A stretch of 64,000 nt of DNA. Origin: Saxibacter everestensis (GTDB taxonomy: Bacteria > Actinomycetota > Actinomycetes > Actinomycetales > Brevibacteriaceae). Where the stretch lies: positions 434,001 through 498,000 of the forward strand of contig NZ_CP090958.1 of the NCBI RefSeq assembly GCF_025787225.1. Reading direction: 5' to 3'. The translations under genes and the position numbers were made by a program. This document shows positions 7,566 through 16,708 of this stretch, in pieces. The notes beneath the pieces were generated by a model. The model was not told the DNA's origin, made no database searches, and saw only the letters and a list, made by a program, of their open reading frames with translations. The first letter of the stretch is position 1. Each line of letters starts with the position of its first letter.

Positions 7566-8039
7566 CGATACGAGACGTCTCGTAGAGTCCTCACCTTTGC
7601 CGGACCAACTCCACTGAACGCCGAGGGCGACACCCTCGTCATCACGACACTCGACCGCCTCGGACGCTCGACGCAGAACATGCTCGCGTTCGCCGACGAG
7701 CTGCGCGCCAGAGGTGCAGGCCTGCGCGTGCCGAACCTGGGAGGTGGCGACGTCGACACCTCGACGCCGATGGGGTCGATGCTGTTCACGATCATGGCCG
7801 CGCTTGCCCAGATGGAGCACGAGATCAAGCGCGAACGCGTCACCGACTCCATCGCCAAGCGACGCGCGGCAGGCCAAGACCTCGGCGGTCGCCCACGCCG
7901 CATCACCGACAGTCAGGTCCGCAGCGCGCTCCGCCTGGTCGAGGGCGGCACGCCGGCCGCGCAGGTCGCACGCGACCTCGGCATGTCCTGGGCCACCTTC
8001 TACCGCCGCTCCAACGCGCTGAAGGCCGCCGACAGCTGA
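7566..8039 (+). pseudogene. Serine recombinase (resolvase/invertase), N-terminally truncated
   Basis: The open frame after the stop at 7563 reads GDTLVITTLDRLGRSTQNM, then MGSMLFTIMAALAQMEHEIKRERV, GRPRRITD and a C-terminal helix-turn-helix (TPAAQVARDLGMSWATFYRR). This matches the second half of the gamma-delta/Tn3 resolvase family. The first about 60 residues, including the YxRVS motif with the catalytic serine, are missing, so it cannot cut DNA. The first in-frame ATG is at 7680. Its stop lies directly against the stop of the converging IS30 transposase gene, suggesting that the IS is joined to, or has truncated, neighbouring mobile DNA. Confidence 0.8.
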
Positions 8040-9075
8040 TCAGGCGTCAACCAGCGCAAGCGGGCTGCGAGCTGGTGGCGAGGGCTCGCCGTGGAGGTGG
8101 GGCAGGAACGACTCGGCCGCGCTTGCCCATCCGAGCACGCGACGCGGGCGCGTGTTGATGCGGTCCGCGATCCCTTCGAGGTCGACCCGGGAGAACCGTC
8201 GCAGGTCGGCCCCCTTCGCGAGGTACTGCCGCAGGAGCCGATTCGTGTTCTCGTTGCTGCCGCGCTGCCAGGGCGAGCGCGGATCACAGAAGTACACCTC
8301 CAAGCCCAGATCTGCCGAAAGCTGCTGATGCTCGGCCATCTCCCGCCCGCGGTCCCACGTGAGCGTCTTCCGCAGCGCCGGAGGCAACAGGGCGAGGTCA
8401 GCAGCGATCGCCGAACGCACCGCCGCCTTGTAACCGTCCGGCAACGGGACGACCCGGACGTAGCGGGTCGAGCGTTCAACGAGCGTCGCGACGGCGGACG
8501 GGCGGGCTCCCATGACGAGGTCGCCCTCCCAGTGGCCGATCTCGGCGCGCTCGCTCACACAGACCGGTCGGTCGCGGATCGAGACCATGTTGCGCAGCAC
8601 CCCACGGCCATGTGCGCGCTGCGGCACCCTCGCCCGCCGCACCGACCGTCCCGAACGCAGATGCTTCGCAGACCCCGCTCCCAGCTCGCGACGACCAGCG
8701 ACGTAGATCGAGCGATAGATCGTCTCGTGCGAGATGCGCAGCAGCGGATCGTGCGGATGCGCGCGCCGCAACCAGTGTGCGATCTGCTCCGGCGACCAGT
8801 CCAACGTCAACCGTTCCCGCACGATCCGCAACAGCTCCGGCCGCGACTCGAGGCGCGATGCCTTCGGCCGCCTGGCCCGCTCCCACGCAGCTCGATCCGC
8901 CGACGTCGCACGGTACGCGGCGCGTCCACCGTTGCGGGCGATCTCCCTCGAGACCGTTGACGGAGCGCACCCGACCAAACCGGCGATTGCCCTGCTCGAC
9001 CATCCAGCCGCGATCCCACGCGCACCTCCCGTTCGATTCTTCAGGGGTGGTGCGTTGACCGGTTGAGACCGCCAT
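8040..9075 (-). pseudogene. IS30-family transposase, frameshifted near its start
   Basis: The main frame encodes a helix-turn-helix (SSRAIAGLVGCAPSTVSREI), SPEQIAHWLRR, ISHETIYRSIYV and the DDE catalytic core (HWEGDLVMG with the first Asp, LTWDRGREMAEH with the second, and CDPRSPWQRGSNENTN with the Glu), then RPRRVLGWASAAESF. The natural start is probably ATG 9075 inside the terminal repeat (MAVSTGQRTTPEE, the canonical opening), but that frame is one base out of register with the rest; deleting one base near 9036 would restore TTPEERTGGARGIAAGW. A decay mutation is likelier than programmed frameshifting because no slippery sequence is visible. Confidence 0.8.
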
Positions 9076-9081
9076 CGTTTC
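8040..9081 (-). mobile_element. IS30-family insertion sequence, one recognisable end
   Basis: The right end at about 9049-9081 carries the terminal sequence aaacgatggcggtctcaacc (reverse strand), shared with the relic at 4909. The transposase gene fills the rest and ends at 8040. I see no matching inverted terminal repeat beyond 8040, where the resolvase remnant begins at once, so the left end appears lost or strongly diverged. The element is therefore probably immobile on its own. Confidence 0.7.
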
Positions 9082-9303
9082 TGGCGCGATCGCGTTTCGC
9101 GGCCTGGAGCGGTTGTCGCTAACGTTCGCCAGAATCCCCTTACGGCAAGGGCTTTCGGTGCGTGATGACGTCCTCTCACGTCACCGCTGGCAGGTGAAGC
9201 CCACCGAGGCGGAGGTGCCTTCGCGGGGACGCAATCGCCGCGTGTCGCGGGCTGGATCTCGCGCTCTTCGGGGACTGAGAATGTGCCCCCCGACCGCGTG
9301 AGT

Positions 9304-9334
9304 TTGACCCTCACGCGACGTGAGGATTCAGACT
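9304..9334 (+). promoter_or_regulatory. MerR-type promoter with operator inside a 19-bp spacer
   Basis: A -35 ttgacc (9304-9309) and a -10 cagact (9329-9334) are separated by 19 bases, longer than normal. The spacer region holds the palindrome cctcacg-cga-cgtgagg (9309-9325). Over-long spacers with a central dyad are the signature of promoters that MerR proteins activate by untwisting DNA. Transcription would begin at about 9341, at or next to ATG 9342, giving a leaderless message; no ribosome site precedes that ATG. Confidence 0.7.
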
Positions 9335-9341
9335 TTCTCAC

Positions 9342-9872
9342 ATGACTGATTACTTCAATGCATTCGAGATGAGCCCCGTTCCCGATGGCCCGGACGCAGT
9401 CGCGCCGGATCCGTTCCTCGGTATTTACGCGATGCCGATGTTCGTGAAGATCCCAACGAGGGACCTTCACGCGTCCACAGATTTCTGGGTCCGCGGACTG
9501 GGGTTCATCGACTTGTTCAGCGTTCCCGGGCAGATCGTGCATCTGCGACGTTGGGCGTTCCAGGACGTCCTGCTCGTTCCCGCGGACGACGATGCGGCCC
9601 CGTCAGCGGCGTCGACGGTTCAGGTGTTCGTCTCATGCGTACTCGGTCAACTCGAATCCGTGGCCGACGCATGTCGAGCCCTGTCACCGGATTCGGTGAG
9701 TGGGCCGTACGACACGGCGTGGAGAACGCGCGACATCGGTGTCATCACTCCGGAGGGGACGCACGTCACGTTCACTGCGGCGACGCCGTTCACTCCCGAC
9801 AGCGACGTGGGGCGCGATTTCGCGTCCGTTGGGATCTTCGCGCCGGGAGACTCCGAAGAAGGAGCACAATGA
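9342..9872 (+). CDS. VOC (glyoxalase/bleomycin-resistance) family protein
   Basis: Protein of 176 residues with paired beta-alpha-beta-beta-beta modules of the vicinal oxygen chelate fold: MFVKIPTRDLHASTDFWVRG with LGFIDLF, and the second half ending GVITPEGTHVTFTA. Members bind metals or sequester small molecules. It is transcribed directly from the MerR-type promoter and overlaps the start of the TipA-like regulator by four bases, so the regulator and this protein are co-expressed. A role in binding or detoxifying the TipA ligand is an inference from this pairing. Confidence 0.85.
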   Translation: MTDYFNAFEMSPVPDGPDAVAPDPFLGIYAMPMFVKIPTRDLHASTDFWVRGLGFIDLFSVPGQIVHLRRWAFQDVLLVPADDDAAPSAASTVQVFVSCVLGQLESVADACRALSPDSVSGPYDTAWRTRDIGVITPEGTHVTFTAATPFTPDSDVGRDFASVGIFAPGDSEEGAQ

Positions 9873-10681
9873 CAGGGATGGTTGACAACGAGATCGATGA
9901 GGATGCGACGGTCGGCGTCGCCGCCGACCTCCTCGGCCTGACCGTGCGCACTCTCCACCACTGGGACGAGATCGGTCTCGCATCGCCGTCCCGCCGCACG
10001 CCCGCCGGCTACCGCCTCTACACCTGGGATGACCTCGAGCGCCTTAGCCGGGTCGTGGCGTATCGCGGGGCCGGCCTGACGCTCGACGCGATTCGTGATG
10101 TGCTCGATGATGCGACCGCGGAGATCGGAGATACGCTGCGCGAGCAGCGGGCGCAGCTGGCCGAACGGATTCACGATCTGCAGCAGCTCGACGAACGACT
10201 CGAGCGCATGACTGACGCGCACGAGCGCGGCATCCTGATGAGTGACGACGAGCAGCGTGAGGTCTTCGGCGAAGATTGGGACCCGCAGCGATCGCGCGCG
10301 GCCCGCTTCGTGTGGGGAGGGTCGAGGCAGTGGGCGCAATTTGCGGAGCGCTCCGCGTCCCGGTCGCAAAGCCAATGGCGGGCACTCTCCAAGGCCATGT
10401 CTGCTCTCCAGCGCGACTTCGCCGATGCTGTGAGCCGAGGCGTCGAGCCGGGGAGCGAGGAGGCGGATGAACTCGCCGAGCGCCACCGGGAGCTGTTCTC
10501 GAACTTCTTCCCACTGACGCGACAGATGCAGGTGTGCCTGGGCCGGATGTTCGAGACCGACCCAGGATTCTCGTCGTACTACAACGGGATCGGAGACGGG
10601 CTCGCCACGTGGTTCCGCCAGAGCATCGACGAGTCCGCGCGCCACCACGGCATCGATCCGGATACCGCGACCTGGGAGTAG
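9869..10681 (+). CDS. TipA-like MerR regulator with TipAS ligand domain
   Basis: Protein of 270 residues from ATG 9869, with GAAGGAG upstream. The MerR DNA-binding domain is at about residues 12-80 (VGVAADLLGLTVRTLHHWDE, GYRLYTWDDLERL), followed by a coiled-coil dimerisation helix (residues 85-120) and a TipAS-type helical domain (MSDDEQREVFGEDW to the end). In Streptomyces, TipAL binds thiopeptide antibiotics through TipAS and activates its own promoter. The promoter at 9304 fits such autoactivation. The ligand here is unknown. Confidence 0.9.
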   Translation: MTGMVDNEIDEDATVGVAADLLGLTVRTLHHWDEIGLASPSRRTPAGYRLYTWDDLERLSRVVAYRGAGLTLDAIRDVLDDATAEIGDTLREQRAQLAERIHDLQQLDERLERMTDAHERGILMSDDEQREVFGEDWDPQRSRAARFVWGGSRQWAQFAERSASRSQSQWRALSKAMSALQRDFADAVSRGVEPGSEEADELAERHRELFSNFFPLTRQMQVCLGRMFETDPGFSSYYNGIGDGLATWFRQSIDESARHHGIDPDTATWE

Positions 10682-10708
10682 CTAGTCTGTGTCCTGGATC
10701 TTTCCGCG

Positions 10709-11488
10709 CTACATCCTGACTCGGCGCAGCTCGGGCTCCTTGGCGCTGCGGCCGTCGCCGGACGAAGTGCGGCGGATACGCCGGCCGACCCACGGTGCGA
10801 GATGCTGCCGGACCCAGGCTGCCTCTTCATTGACCGCCTGGCGCAGCGGGCGAGCCGGCCGTGCGACCGGCACCTGGCCGGCTTCGGGCGTAGGGCGCCC
10901 CTCGAGCACGGCCAGTGCCTGTTGCGCGACGATCTCATGGCCCTCGGCGGAAAGATGCAGGCGGTCCTCAGACCACCGGCTCAGGTCATGTAGCGGCTTC
11001 AGGCCCCAGCTATCCAGGACGAATGCGCCTCGTCTCTGGGCTATCGTCCAGATATTCGCGTTGAAGATCCCGACCCGGCCCCGGATCGCGCGCAGCAGCG
11101 GAGTCATCCGGGTATCGAAGCCGGTAGCGAGCAGAACCGTTGCGCCGGACTCCTGCAACCGGACGACGGCGTCATCCAGTTTCGCCGCAAGAGCGTCCGG
11201 GTCAGCGCCAGGCCGAATGCAGTCATTGCCGCCGCCGACCAGGGACACCAGATCCGGCTTCAGTTCGAGCGCGCGCGGCACCTGCTCGGCAATGATCGCG
11301 TCGAGCAGCCGACCGCGGATGGCGAGGTTGGCGTAGGTCAGGTCGGGGGAGCCCGTCGTGCTCGTGGTCAGCAGTTCGGCCAGCCTGTCGGCCCAGCCGC
11401 GATACCTGTCCGGCGCGCCGTCGGGAGCGGGGTCATTCATCCCTTCGGAGAATGAGTCCCCGAGCGCGCAGTAGCTGGTGTACGTCAT
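10709..11488 (-). CDS. SGNH/GDSL-family hydrolase
   Basis: Predicted esterase/lipase of 259 residues. Block I is ALGDSFSEG with nucleophile S12, block III is GGGNDC, and block V is DRLHLSAEGH with the Asp-His pair. There is no signal peptide, so it is probably cytosolic. After residue 200 a basic, Arg-rich tail follows. Its start overlaps the stop of the upstream PanE-like gene by four bases (ATGA), so the two are translationally coupled. The substrate is unknown. Confidence 0.9.
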   Translation of the reverse strand: MTYTSYCALGDSFSEGMNDPAPDGAPDRYRGWADRLAELLTTSTTGSPDLTYANLAIRGRLLDAIIAEQVPRALELKPDLVSLVGGGNDCIRPGADPDALAAKLDDAVVRLQESGATVLLATGFDTRMTPLLRAIRGRVGIFNANIWTIAQRRGAFVLDSWGLKPLHDLSRWSEDRLHLSAEGHEIVAQQALAVLEGRPTPEAGQVPVARPARPLRQAVNEEAAWVRQHLAPWVGRRIRRTSSGDGRSAKEPELRRVRM

Positions 11489-12585
11489 TGTCCTGCTTCC
11501 TTCATCGCCGTGCTGAAACGCAGCTCAACCTCGCTGACGTTTATGTCGCCCGGCGTGGACCCGGCAGCGGCTGCCCGGCGGGTCATTCCCTGGACGACTT
11601 CGTTCATAGGGGCTGGGACGCCGTACAACCGGGCCAGGTAGACGATCTCGCCATTGAGAAAGTCGGTTTCGACCGAGCCGGTGTTTCGAGCCAGGGACTG
11701 CCAGGACGATCCACCCATGCCCGTCGGCTCTCCGGGGACAGGTTGCACGTCGAATGCGCCATTTCGCAGGGCAGCTTCCTCCTCGGATGGTGCGGTACGG
11801 ACGCCGGACGCCTGATATACCAGCCTGGCCTCGTCCTGAACCTGCTCGACCAAGTGGGTGTACGAGGCGCCATCTGTGCCCAGCAGGGCCTGCAGGCCGT
11901 TAGCCAGGTTCGACATCAGCTTCGAGTACTTGAAGTTCATCACGTCGGGCCGCAGATGCACGGTGAAACTGCTTGCCGTCCAGTCGTGGGCGAGCCGGTC
12001 CAGCACCTTGCGATCATCGACGTCCGCCGCGGGCGATGCGCCGGGCCGGCCGCCATCCGTAGCCTGAGCGGGATACCTGCCGATAAAGAACGTGCCACTT
12101 CCTGGCGCAATCCGTACAAGGACCTCACCGGCCGACAGGTGTACGGCGGGCAGCCAGACACAGACCGCGAAAACCCGGCGGAAGTACCGAAGCGCCATCC
12201 GTTCGCTGGCGACGCCGTTCAGTGCCGTGAAAATTGGCAGCCGTTCGCCAGCTGTGCCGACGACCTTCCCGTTGCCGTCATTCGAATACACCGGACGGTC
12301 CACCCATTGCCGCAGGGCCGCCTCGGCTTGCTGGGTCTTCGTGGTCAGCACCAGGACGTCGCCAATCGCAAGTTGGAGCTCCTCCGGCCCGCTGACGACA
12401 GTGGGGCTCACCCGGGTGGTGTCCTGCGGGGAGCGAAGCGTCAGGCCGGATCCGGCGAGCGCCTTTCCGTGTTTGCCGCGAGCGACCAGCACGACCTGGC
12501 TCCCATGCACGTGCTGATACTGATGGAGCCGGCCTCCTATCGTGCCGCCGATTGCGCCTGCGCCAATGAAGATGTACCGGGTCAT
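11485..12585 (-). CDS. 2-dehydropantoate 2-reductase (PanE/ApbA)-like oxidoreductase
   Basis: Protein of 366 residues from ATG 12585 (MTRYIFIGAGAIGGTIGGRL), which places the NAD(P)-binding GxGxxG at the very N-terminus as in ketopantoate reductases. DVLVLTTKTQQAEAAL corresponds to the conserved lysine motif, and FKYSKLMSNLANGLQALLG to the C-terminal catalytic-lysine helix. It is longer than classical PanE (about 300 residues), and its partner is an SGNH hydrolase rather than pantothenate genes, so a different 2-keto acid substrate is possible. The frame stays open further upstream but only as a shadow of the pspC gene. Confidence 0.8.
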   Translation of the reverse strand: MTRYIFIGAGAIGGTIGGRLHQYQHVHGSQVVLVARGKHGKALAGSGLTLRSPQDTTRVSPTVVSGPEELQLAIGDVLVLTTKTQQAEAALRQWVDRPVYSNDGNGKVVGTAGERLPIFTALNGVASERMALRYFRRVFAVCVWLPAVHLSAGEVLVRIAPGSGTFFIGRYPAQATDGGRPGASPAADVDDRKVLDRLAHDWTASSFTVHLRPDVMNFKYSKLMSNLANGLQALLGTDGASYTHLVEQVQDEARLVYQASGVRTAPSEEEAALRNGAFDVQPVPGEPTGMGGSSWQSLARNTGSVETDFLNGEIVYLARLYGVPAPMNEVVQGMTRRAAAAGSTPGDINVSEVELRFSTAMKEAGQ

Positions 12586-12754
12586 GGTCCTAGCCTGCCA
12601 CGGCAGGATGACAACCGGCACCCGGTATCCGCAGACGCCAGGATGAACCGGGTCGGCCGAAAGGATGATATTCCCTCCCGACCGCCGATTTGATAGCGAA
12701 GTTCGGGCGATTAAATGCCAGTCTGGAGATACACAAGAGATAAGGACTATCAAA

Positions 12755-12949
12755 ATGACTGAACTAGTTCGTCCTCGGCAGGGCCGCCTGATCGGCGGGG
12801 TATGCCTCGGAATTGCCAACCGTTTCAACATGCGACCGACCATCGTCCGGCTCATCTTCGTCCTGTCGTGTCTGATTCCCGGACCACAGTTCCTGATCTA
12901 CCTGGCGCTCTGGGGTTTGGTCCCGAGTGACAAGCCCCGCAAGCGCTGA
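12755..12949 (+). CDS. PspC-domain small membrane protein
   Basis: Protein of 64 residues, MTELVRPRQGRLIGGVCLGI and on. The motif RLIGGVCLGIANRFNM followed by a hydrophobic helix (VRLIFVLSCLIPGPQFLIYLALW) defines a stand-alone PspC domain (phage-shock protein C family). The start ATG 12755 has AAGGAC about 10 bases upstream. It diverges from the PanE-like gene and is remote from the pspA cluster at 42 kb, so a link to that system is only by family. Confidence 0.85.
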   Translation: MTELVRPRQGRLIGGVCLGIANRFNMRPTIVRLIFVLSCLIPGPQFLIYLALWGLVPSDKPRKR

Positions 12950-13106
12950 CCCGTCCGGCCAAGCGTGTGCGCTCTCGCCGGCATGTCGTTATCCTCGGCT
13001 GATCTGCGGATGATCGCGACATGCCTGCGGCGCACCGGGGTTTTCCGGTTCGCCCTGGCCGGCGTGCCAAGATCGTAGGGAGCAGAATTCTTCACGATCG
13101 AAACGG

Positions 13107-14363
13107 ATGAGAGTGGCGCTTGTGACTTCACTGGGACGGCCAATTGCGATAACCGGCGGCTATGTGGTTCCGATAGCCGACGACAAGGGACAGCCGGCTG
13201 CCCCGGTAGCCGGCGCTACCGTGCTGTTGCGGGACGGAAAGATTGACGCGGTTGGCGTGGATCTGCAGATCCCGGACGATGCCGAGGTTGTTGACGCTAC
13301 CGGACAGTGGGTGCTTCCCGGACTTCTGGAATCGCATGGCCACGTAGGTATCGACGAAGAAGCCGAAGGCTGGGCAGGCGACGATACCAATGAAATGACG
13401 GACCCCAATGGCGCCCGTCTGCGGGCCATCGACGCTGTCAACCCCGCCGATGAGGGGTTCCGCGATGCTCTGCGCGGCGGCATCACGACCGTCGTCGTCA
13501 AGCCGGGTTCGGGTAATCCGATCGGTGGCCAGACCGTTGCCCTGAAAGTCTGGGGACGCATCGTCGACGAAATGCTGCTCAGGGCCGAGGTGTCCGTCAA
13601 GAGCGCACTCGGCGAGAACCCGAAGCGGGTCTACGGCGACAAGAAGCAGTTGCCCTCGACGCGGCAAGGCGTAGCCGCCGTGATTCGCGACGCCTTCCGG
13701 GACGCCGAGGACTATCGCGGGCGACGCGACGAAGCGCAGCGTGAGGGCAAGCATTTCGACCGTGACGGAACGCTGGAGGTGCTCGCTAAGGTGCTGGACG
13801 GTGACCTGGCCTGGGACCAGCACACACACCGTGCCGACGACATCGCCACCGCAATTCGGCTCTCGGAAGAGTTCGGCTATAAGCTGGTCGTGAACCACGG
13901 AACGGAAGGACATCTGATCGCAGATGTCCTCGCCACAAAGAACATCCCGGTCATCATAGGGCCGCTTTTCACCAGCCGATCCAAGGTCGAACTGCGCAAC
14001 CGGCACCTTCGAAACCCGGGCTTGCTGGCCAGGGCGGGCGTGAAAATCGCAATAACCACCGACCATCCCGTTGTGCCAATCGACTTCCTGATCTACCAGG
14101 CCGCGATCGCGGTCAAGGAGGGGCTCGACCGGGACGAGGCATTGCGGGCGCTGACTATAAACCCCGCCCAGATGCTGGGTCTGTCCGATCGAGTGGGCTC
14201 CCTGGTACCTGGACGTGACGCCGATGTCGTGCTGTGGAGCGGTGACCCGCTCGACGTCACGCAGCGGGTGCGGGCCGTGTTCGTAGAGGGCCGGCAGGTT
14301 TATCAGTGGGATGTTGAAAGTAACTCGGGGTCCGTTGCGGATCCGTACGACGTCAGGGAGTAA
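13107..14363 (+). CDS. Amidohydrolase (imidazolonepropionase-like)
   Basis: Metal-dependent hydrolase of 418 residues. A beta-sandwich N-terminus (ATVLLRDGKIDAVG) leads to the metal-site motif LPGLLESHGHVG, in which His-x-His is preserved; later come DQHTHRADDI, LVVNHGTEGHL and ITTDHPVVP with the final Asp, then the typical ending LGLSDRVGSLVPGRDADVVL. This domain order fits the imidazolonepropionase/HutI-related cytosolic group, often annotated as aryldialkylphosphatase-like. The histidine-degradation neighbours are absent, so the substrate is open. Only 6 bases separate it from the exporter gene downstream. Confidence 0.85.
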   Translation: MRVALVTSLGRPIAITGGYVVPIADDKGQPAAPVAGATVLLRDGKIDAVGVDLQIPDDAEVVDATGQWVLPGLLESHGHVGIDEEAEGWAGDDTNEMTDPNGARLRAIDAVNPADEGFRDALRGGITTVVVKPGSGNPIGGQTVALKVWGRIVDEMLLRAEVSVKSALGENPKRVYGDKKQLPSTRQGVAAVIRDAFRDAEDYRGRRDEAQREGKHFDRDGTLEVLAKVLDGDLAWDQHTHRADDIATAIRLSEEFGYKLVVNHGTEGHLIADVLATKNIPVIIGPLFTSRSKVELRNRHLRNPGLLARAGVKIAITTDHPVVPIDFLIYQAAIAVKEGLDRDEALRALTINPAQMLGLSDRVGSLVPGRDADVVLWSGDPLDVTQRVRAVFVEGRQVYQWDVESNSGSVADPYDVRE

Positions 14364-14369
14364 GACGCT

Positions 14370-15908
14370 GTGAGCTCGGGAATTGGCGGCCAGGACAAAC
14401 ATGTCCCGGACGATCAATGGCCAACGTCCGGACCGAGCCCGCTGATCAGCACCACCGGTGTTCCCACGGCGCGACAGTACCGGCAGTCGAGGCGTGCCGA
14501 GCAGATCGCCCGGCGGGCCGTGAAGCGGATCATCTCGGACAATTCGCCTGCCACCCAGCCGATCCCGATCGTCGAACGGCTTCGCGGCACGCCCTACAGC
14601 AAGCCGTACGAAATGTCGGCGCCCCCGGACGCCGAGGCGCGGCGGATTCTCGATTTCGCGCTGAGCGTGGGTGAGACGATGCTGCGTTCCGGCGCGGGCA
14701 CCGCGGACGTCGAGGTGAGCGTGATCGCCGTCGCTGCCGCCTGTGGCTTGAAAGATGTTGACGTCGACCTCACCTATCAGACAGTGATGGTGCACTACAC
14801 GACTTTCGACGGTCGGCCGCTGACCGTGCTCGGCGTGAACCGCTCCGAGTCGATCAGCTTTGCCCGGCTCTCCGCCGTGCACCAGTTGGTGTCCGACCTG
14901 GCCAACGGCCGGCTGGAGCGCGAGGACGCTATCGCGCGGATGGACGCGATCAAGACGCAGCCCAAACCGTTCAATCGTTGGCTGGTCTCGCTGTCCTGGG
15001 CCGTGCTGTCCGGTGCCCTCGTTGTGCTCCTTGGCGGCGGCTGGCTCGGCGCCCTGGTGGGGACGTTCATGACGTTCAGCATGGACCGGCTGGGCCGTCG
15101 GCTTGCCCGGACCGGGATGCCGTACATGTTCAACGTGCTCATCGTTGCGCTGCTGACCACCACGGTGGCCATGCTGCTTGCCCGGGTCGGCCTGCCGATC
15201 GGGCCGCAATACGTCATCGCCGCGGGTCTCGTCCCACTGCTGCCAACCATGAGCCTGTTCAGCGCGGCGCAGGATGCCATCACTAACTTTCCGTTGACGG
15301 CGGCCGGACGGATGATCAACGTGCTGATGGCGATGGCGGCAATCGTGTCCGGCATAGGTATGGGCACCCTGATCGGACGGTCGGTCGGGCTCAACGAGAT
15401 CGATGTCCTGGTCAGCGGACTCTCACCGCTCGCCGCGTCGATTCTCGGCGTGCTGATGGCGTTCATCGTTGCCGGCACCGGATCGATCGCGCATCAGAGC
15501 CGAAGGCGTCTCGTGCTGCCGAGCGCCGCCGTCGGAAGCGTCGGCTTCATCGTCATGCTCGTGATGCAACAGTTCGGCTTCGGCCCGATCCTGGTTCCAG
15601 CCGTGGCAGCCGCAGTGGTCTCGATACTGGCCAGCGTGATAGCGCTGCGGCTAGGCGCGCCACCCGTGACCGTGATCATCCCGGGCATTTTTCCCTTGTT
15701 GCCGGGACTGTCGATCTTCGGCGCCGCCTACCAGTTGGTGCAGCCGGAGGAGGCGGTCAGCCTTGCGACATCGCTCTCGAGCCTCTTCGCCGCGTTGGGC
15801 GCTACCGCCGCGCTCGCGGTCGGTGCCGTGTTCGGCAATTTCATTGCGTCGCCGCTAAGGACTCGCCGGAAGACGCCAGGAAACGGGGGCAACCCCCTGG
15901 TCGGCTAG
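14370..15908 (+). CDS. ThrE-like threonine/serine exporter
   Basis: Membrane protein of 512 residues from GTG 14370. After a long cytosolic N-terminus, the DUF1212 domain shows [20 protein letters not shown] and the Thr/Ser-rich helices; about ten membrane segments follow, ending with the DUF3815-like second half ([20 protein letters not shown]). In Corynebacterium, ThrE exports threonine and serine with proton coupling. It is probably co-transcribed with the amidohydrolase. Its 3' end overlaps the converging ung gene by 54 bases. Confidence 0.88.
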   Translation: MSSGIGGQDKHVPDDQWPTSGPSPLISTTGVPTARQYRQSRRAEQIARRAVKRIISDNSPATQPIPIVERLRGTPYSKPYEMSAPPDAEARRILDFALSVGETMLRSGAGTADVEVSVIAVAAACGLKDVDVDLTYQTVMVHYTTFDGRPLTVLGVNRSESISFARLSAVHQLVSDLANGRLEREDAIARMDAIKTQPKPFNRWLVSLSWAVLSGALVVLLGGGWLGALVGTFMTFSMDRLGRRLARTGMPYMFNVLIVALLTTTVAMLLARVGLPIGPQYVIAAGLVPLLPTMSLFSAAQDAITNFPLTAAGRMINVLMAMAAIVSGIGMGTLIGRSVGLNEIDVLVSGLSPLAASILGVLMAFIVAGTGSIAHQSRRRLVLPSAAVGSVGFIVMLVMQQFGFGPILVPAVAAAVVSILASVIALRLGAPPVTVIIPGIFPLLPGLSIFGAAYQLVQPEEAVSLATSLSSLFAALGATAALAVGAVFGNFIASPLRTRRKTPGNGGNPLVG

Positions 15909-16574
15909 CAGCTGGTTCGCGCGGCTGAACGGTTTCGAGCCGAAGAACCCACGGGATGCCGACAGTGGACTGGGATGCGCCGAGCACAGACAGGACGTGT
16001 CGCCGAGCGCCGGCTGGAGGGACTGGGCATCGCGTCCCCACAGGATTGCGACCAGCGGCTGGTCGCGGCCGACAAGCGCGGCGATGGCGGCATCCGTGAT
16101 CTGTTCCCAGCCCTTGCGCCGGTGCGACGCGGCCTCGCCTGGACGGACCGTGAGTACCCGGTTGAGCAGCAGGACCCCCTGGTCCGCCCATCCGGTCAGG
16201 TCGCCGTGCGGCACCGGCGGAATGCCCAGGTCATCGCTCAGCTCACGATAGATGTTGGTCAGGCTGCGAGGTATCGGCCGCACGGCCTTATCGACCGAGA
16301 ATGACAGACCAACGGCGTGGCCCGGAGTGGGGTAGGGATCCTGGCCGACGATCAGCACCTTGACCTCGGCAAGTGGTCGCTTGAAAGCCCGCAGGACGTT
16401 GTCGCCGCTCGGCAGGTAGCTGCGGCCGGCCGCGACTTCCTGACGCAGGAAGTCGCCCATCCGGTGGATCTGTTCCTCGACAGGGGCAAGCGCCTCGGCC
16501 CAACCCGGATCGATCAACTCCACGAGCGGGCTGGGGGGCGAGTTCAGTGTCTGGTCGGTGTTTACGGCATCCAC
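15855..16574 (-). CDS. ung: Uracil-DNA glycosylase, family 1
   Basis: Removes uracil from DNA at the start of base-excision repair. The 239-residue protein has the water-activating motif [10 protein letters not shown] with D79, the uracil-binding GLSFSV and [17 protein letters not shown], and the DNA-intercalation loop [13 protein letters not shown]. Length is typical. The gene converges on the ThrE-like gene and its last 54 bases overlap that gene's end, so both C-termini share DNA. Two bases of separation place a cluster of 14-bp repeats close upstream of its start. Confidence 0.96.
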   Translation of the reverse strand: MDAVNTDQTLNSPPSPLVELIDPGWAEALAPVEEQIHRMGDFLRQEVAAGRSYLPSGDNVLRAFKRPLAEVKVLIVGQDPYPTPGHAVGLSFSVDKAVRPIPRSLTNIYRELSDDLGIPPVPHGDLTGWADQGVLLLNRVLTVRPGEAASHRRKGWEQITDAAIAALVGRDQPLVAILWGRDAQSLQPALGDTSCLCSAHPSPLSASRGFFGSKPFSRANQLLADQGVAPVSWRLPASP

Positions 16575-16589
16575 GACAGCCCACTCTAG

Positions 16590-16631
16590 TCGGCGAGCGT
16601 TGGTTGGCGAGCGTTGGTTCGTGAGCGCTAG
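16590..16631. repeat. 14-bp tandem repeat cluster 1 (three units)
   Basis: Three consecutive 14-base units: tcggcgagcgttgg, ttggcgagcgttgg and ttcgtgagcgctag. A degenerate fourth unit ending ctctag lies just before. The consensus resembles t(c/t)ggcgagcg(c/t)t(a/g)g. The same repeat recurs at 17550-17619, on the other side of a two-gene segment. Confidence 0.8.
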
Positions 16632-16708
16632 TGGTCCGTCTGTGAATTAATCCGGTGGAGGGGCCTTTCCAGTAGTCTTCGCTGCCGCTCGAAGCTAGGG
16701 TGTCGGGC

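Noticed and set aside
9081-9542. N-terminal extension of the IS30 transposase frame
   Set aside because: It lies outside the terminal repeat and antisense to the VOC gene, and has no family similarity.
13128-15209. 693-codon reverse frame across the amidohydrolase and exporter genes
   Set aside because: It is the mirror of two well-supported forward genes and has no recognisable domain; long antisense frames are common in GC-rich DNA.
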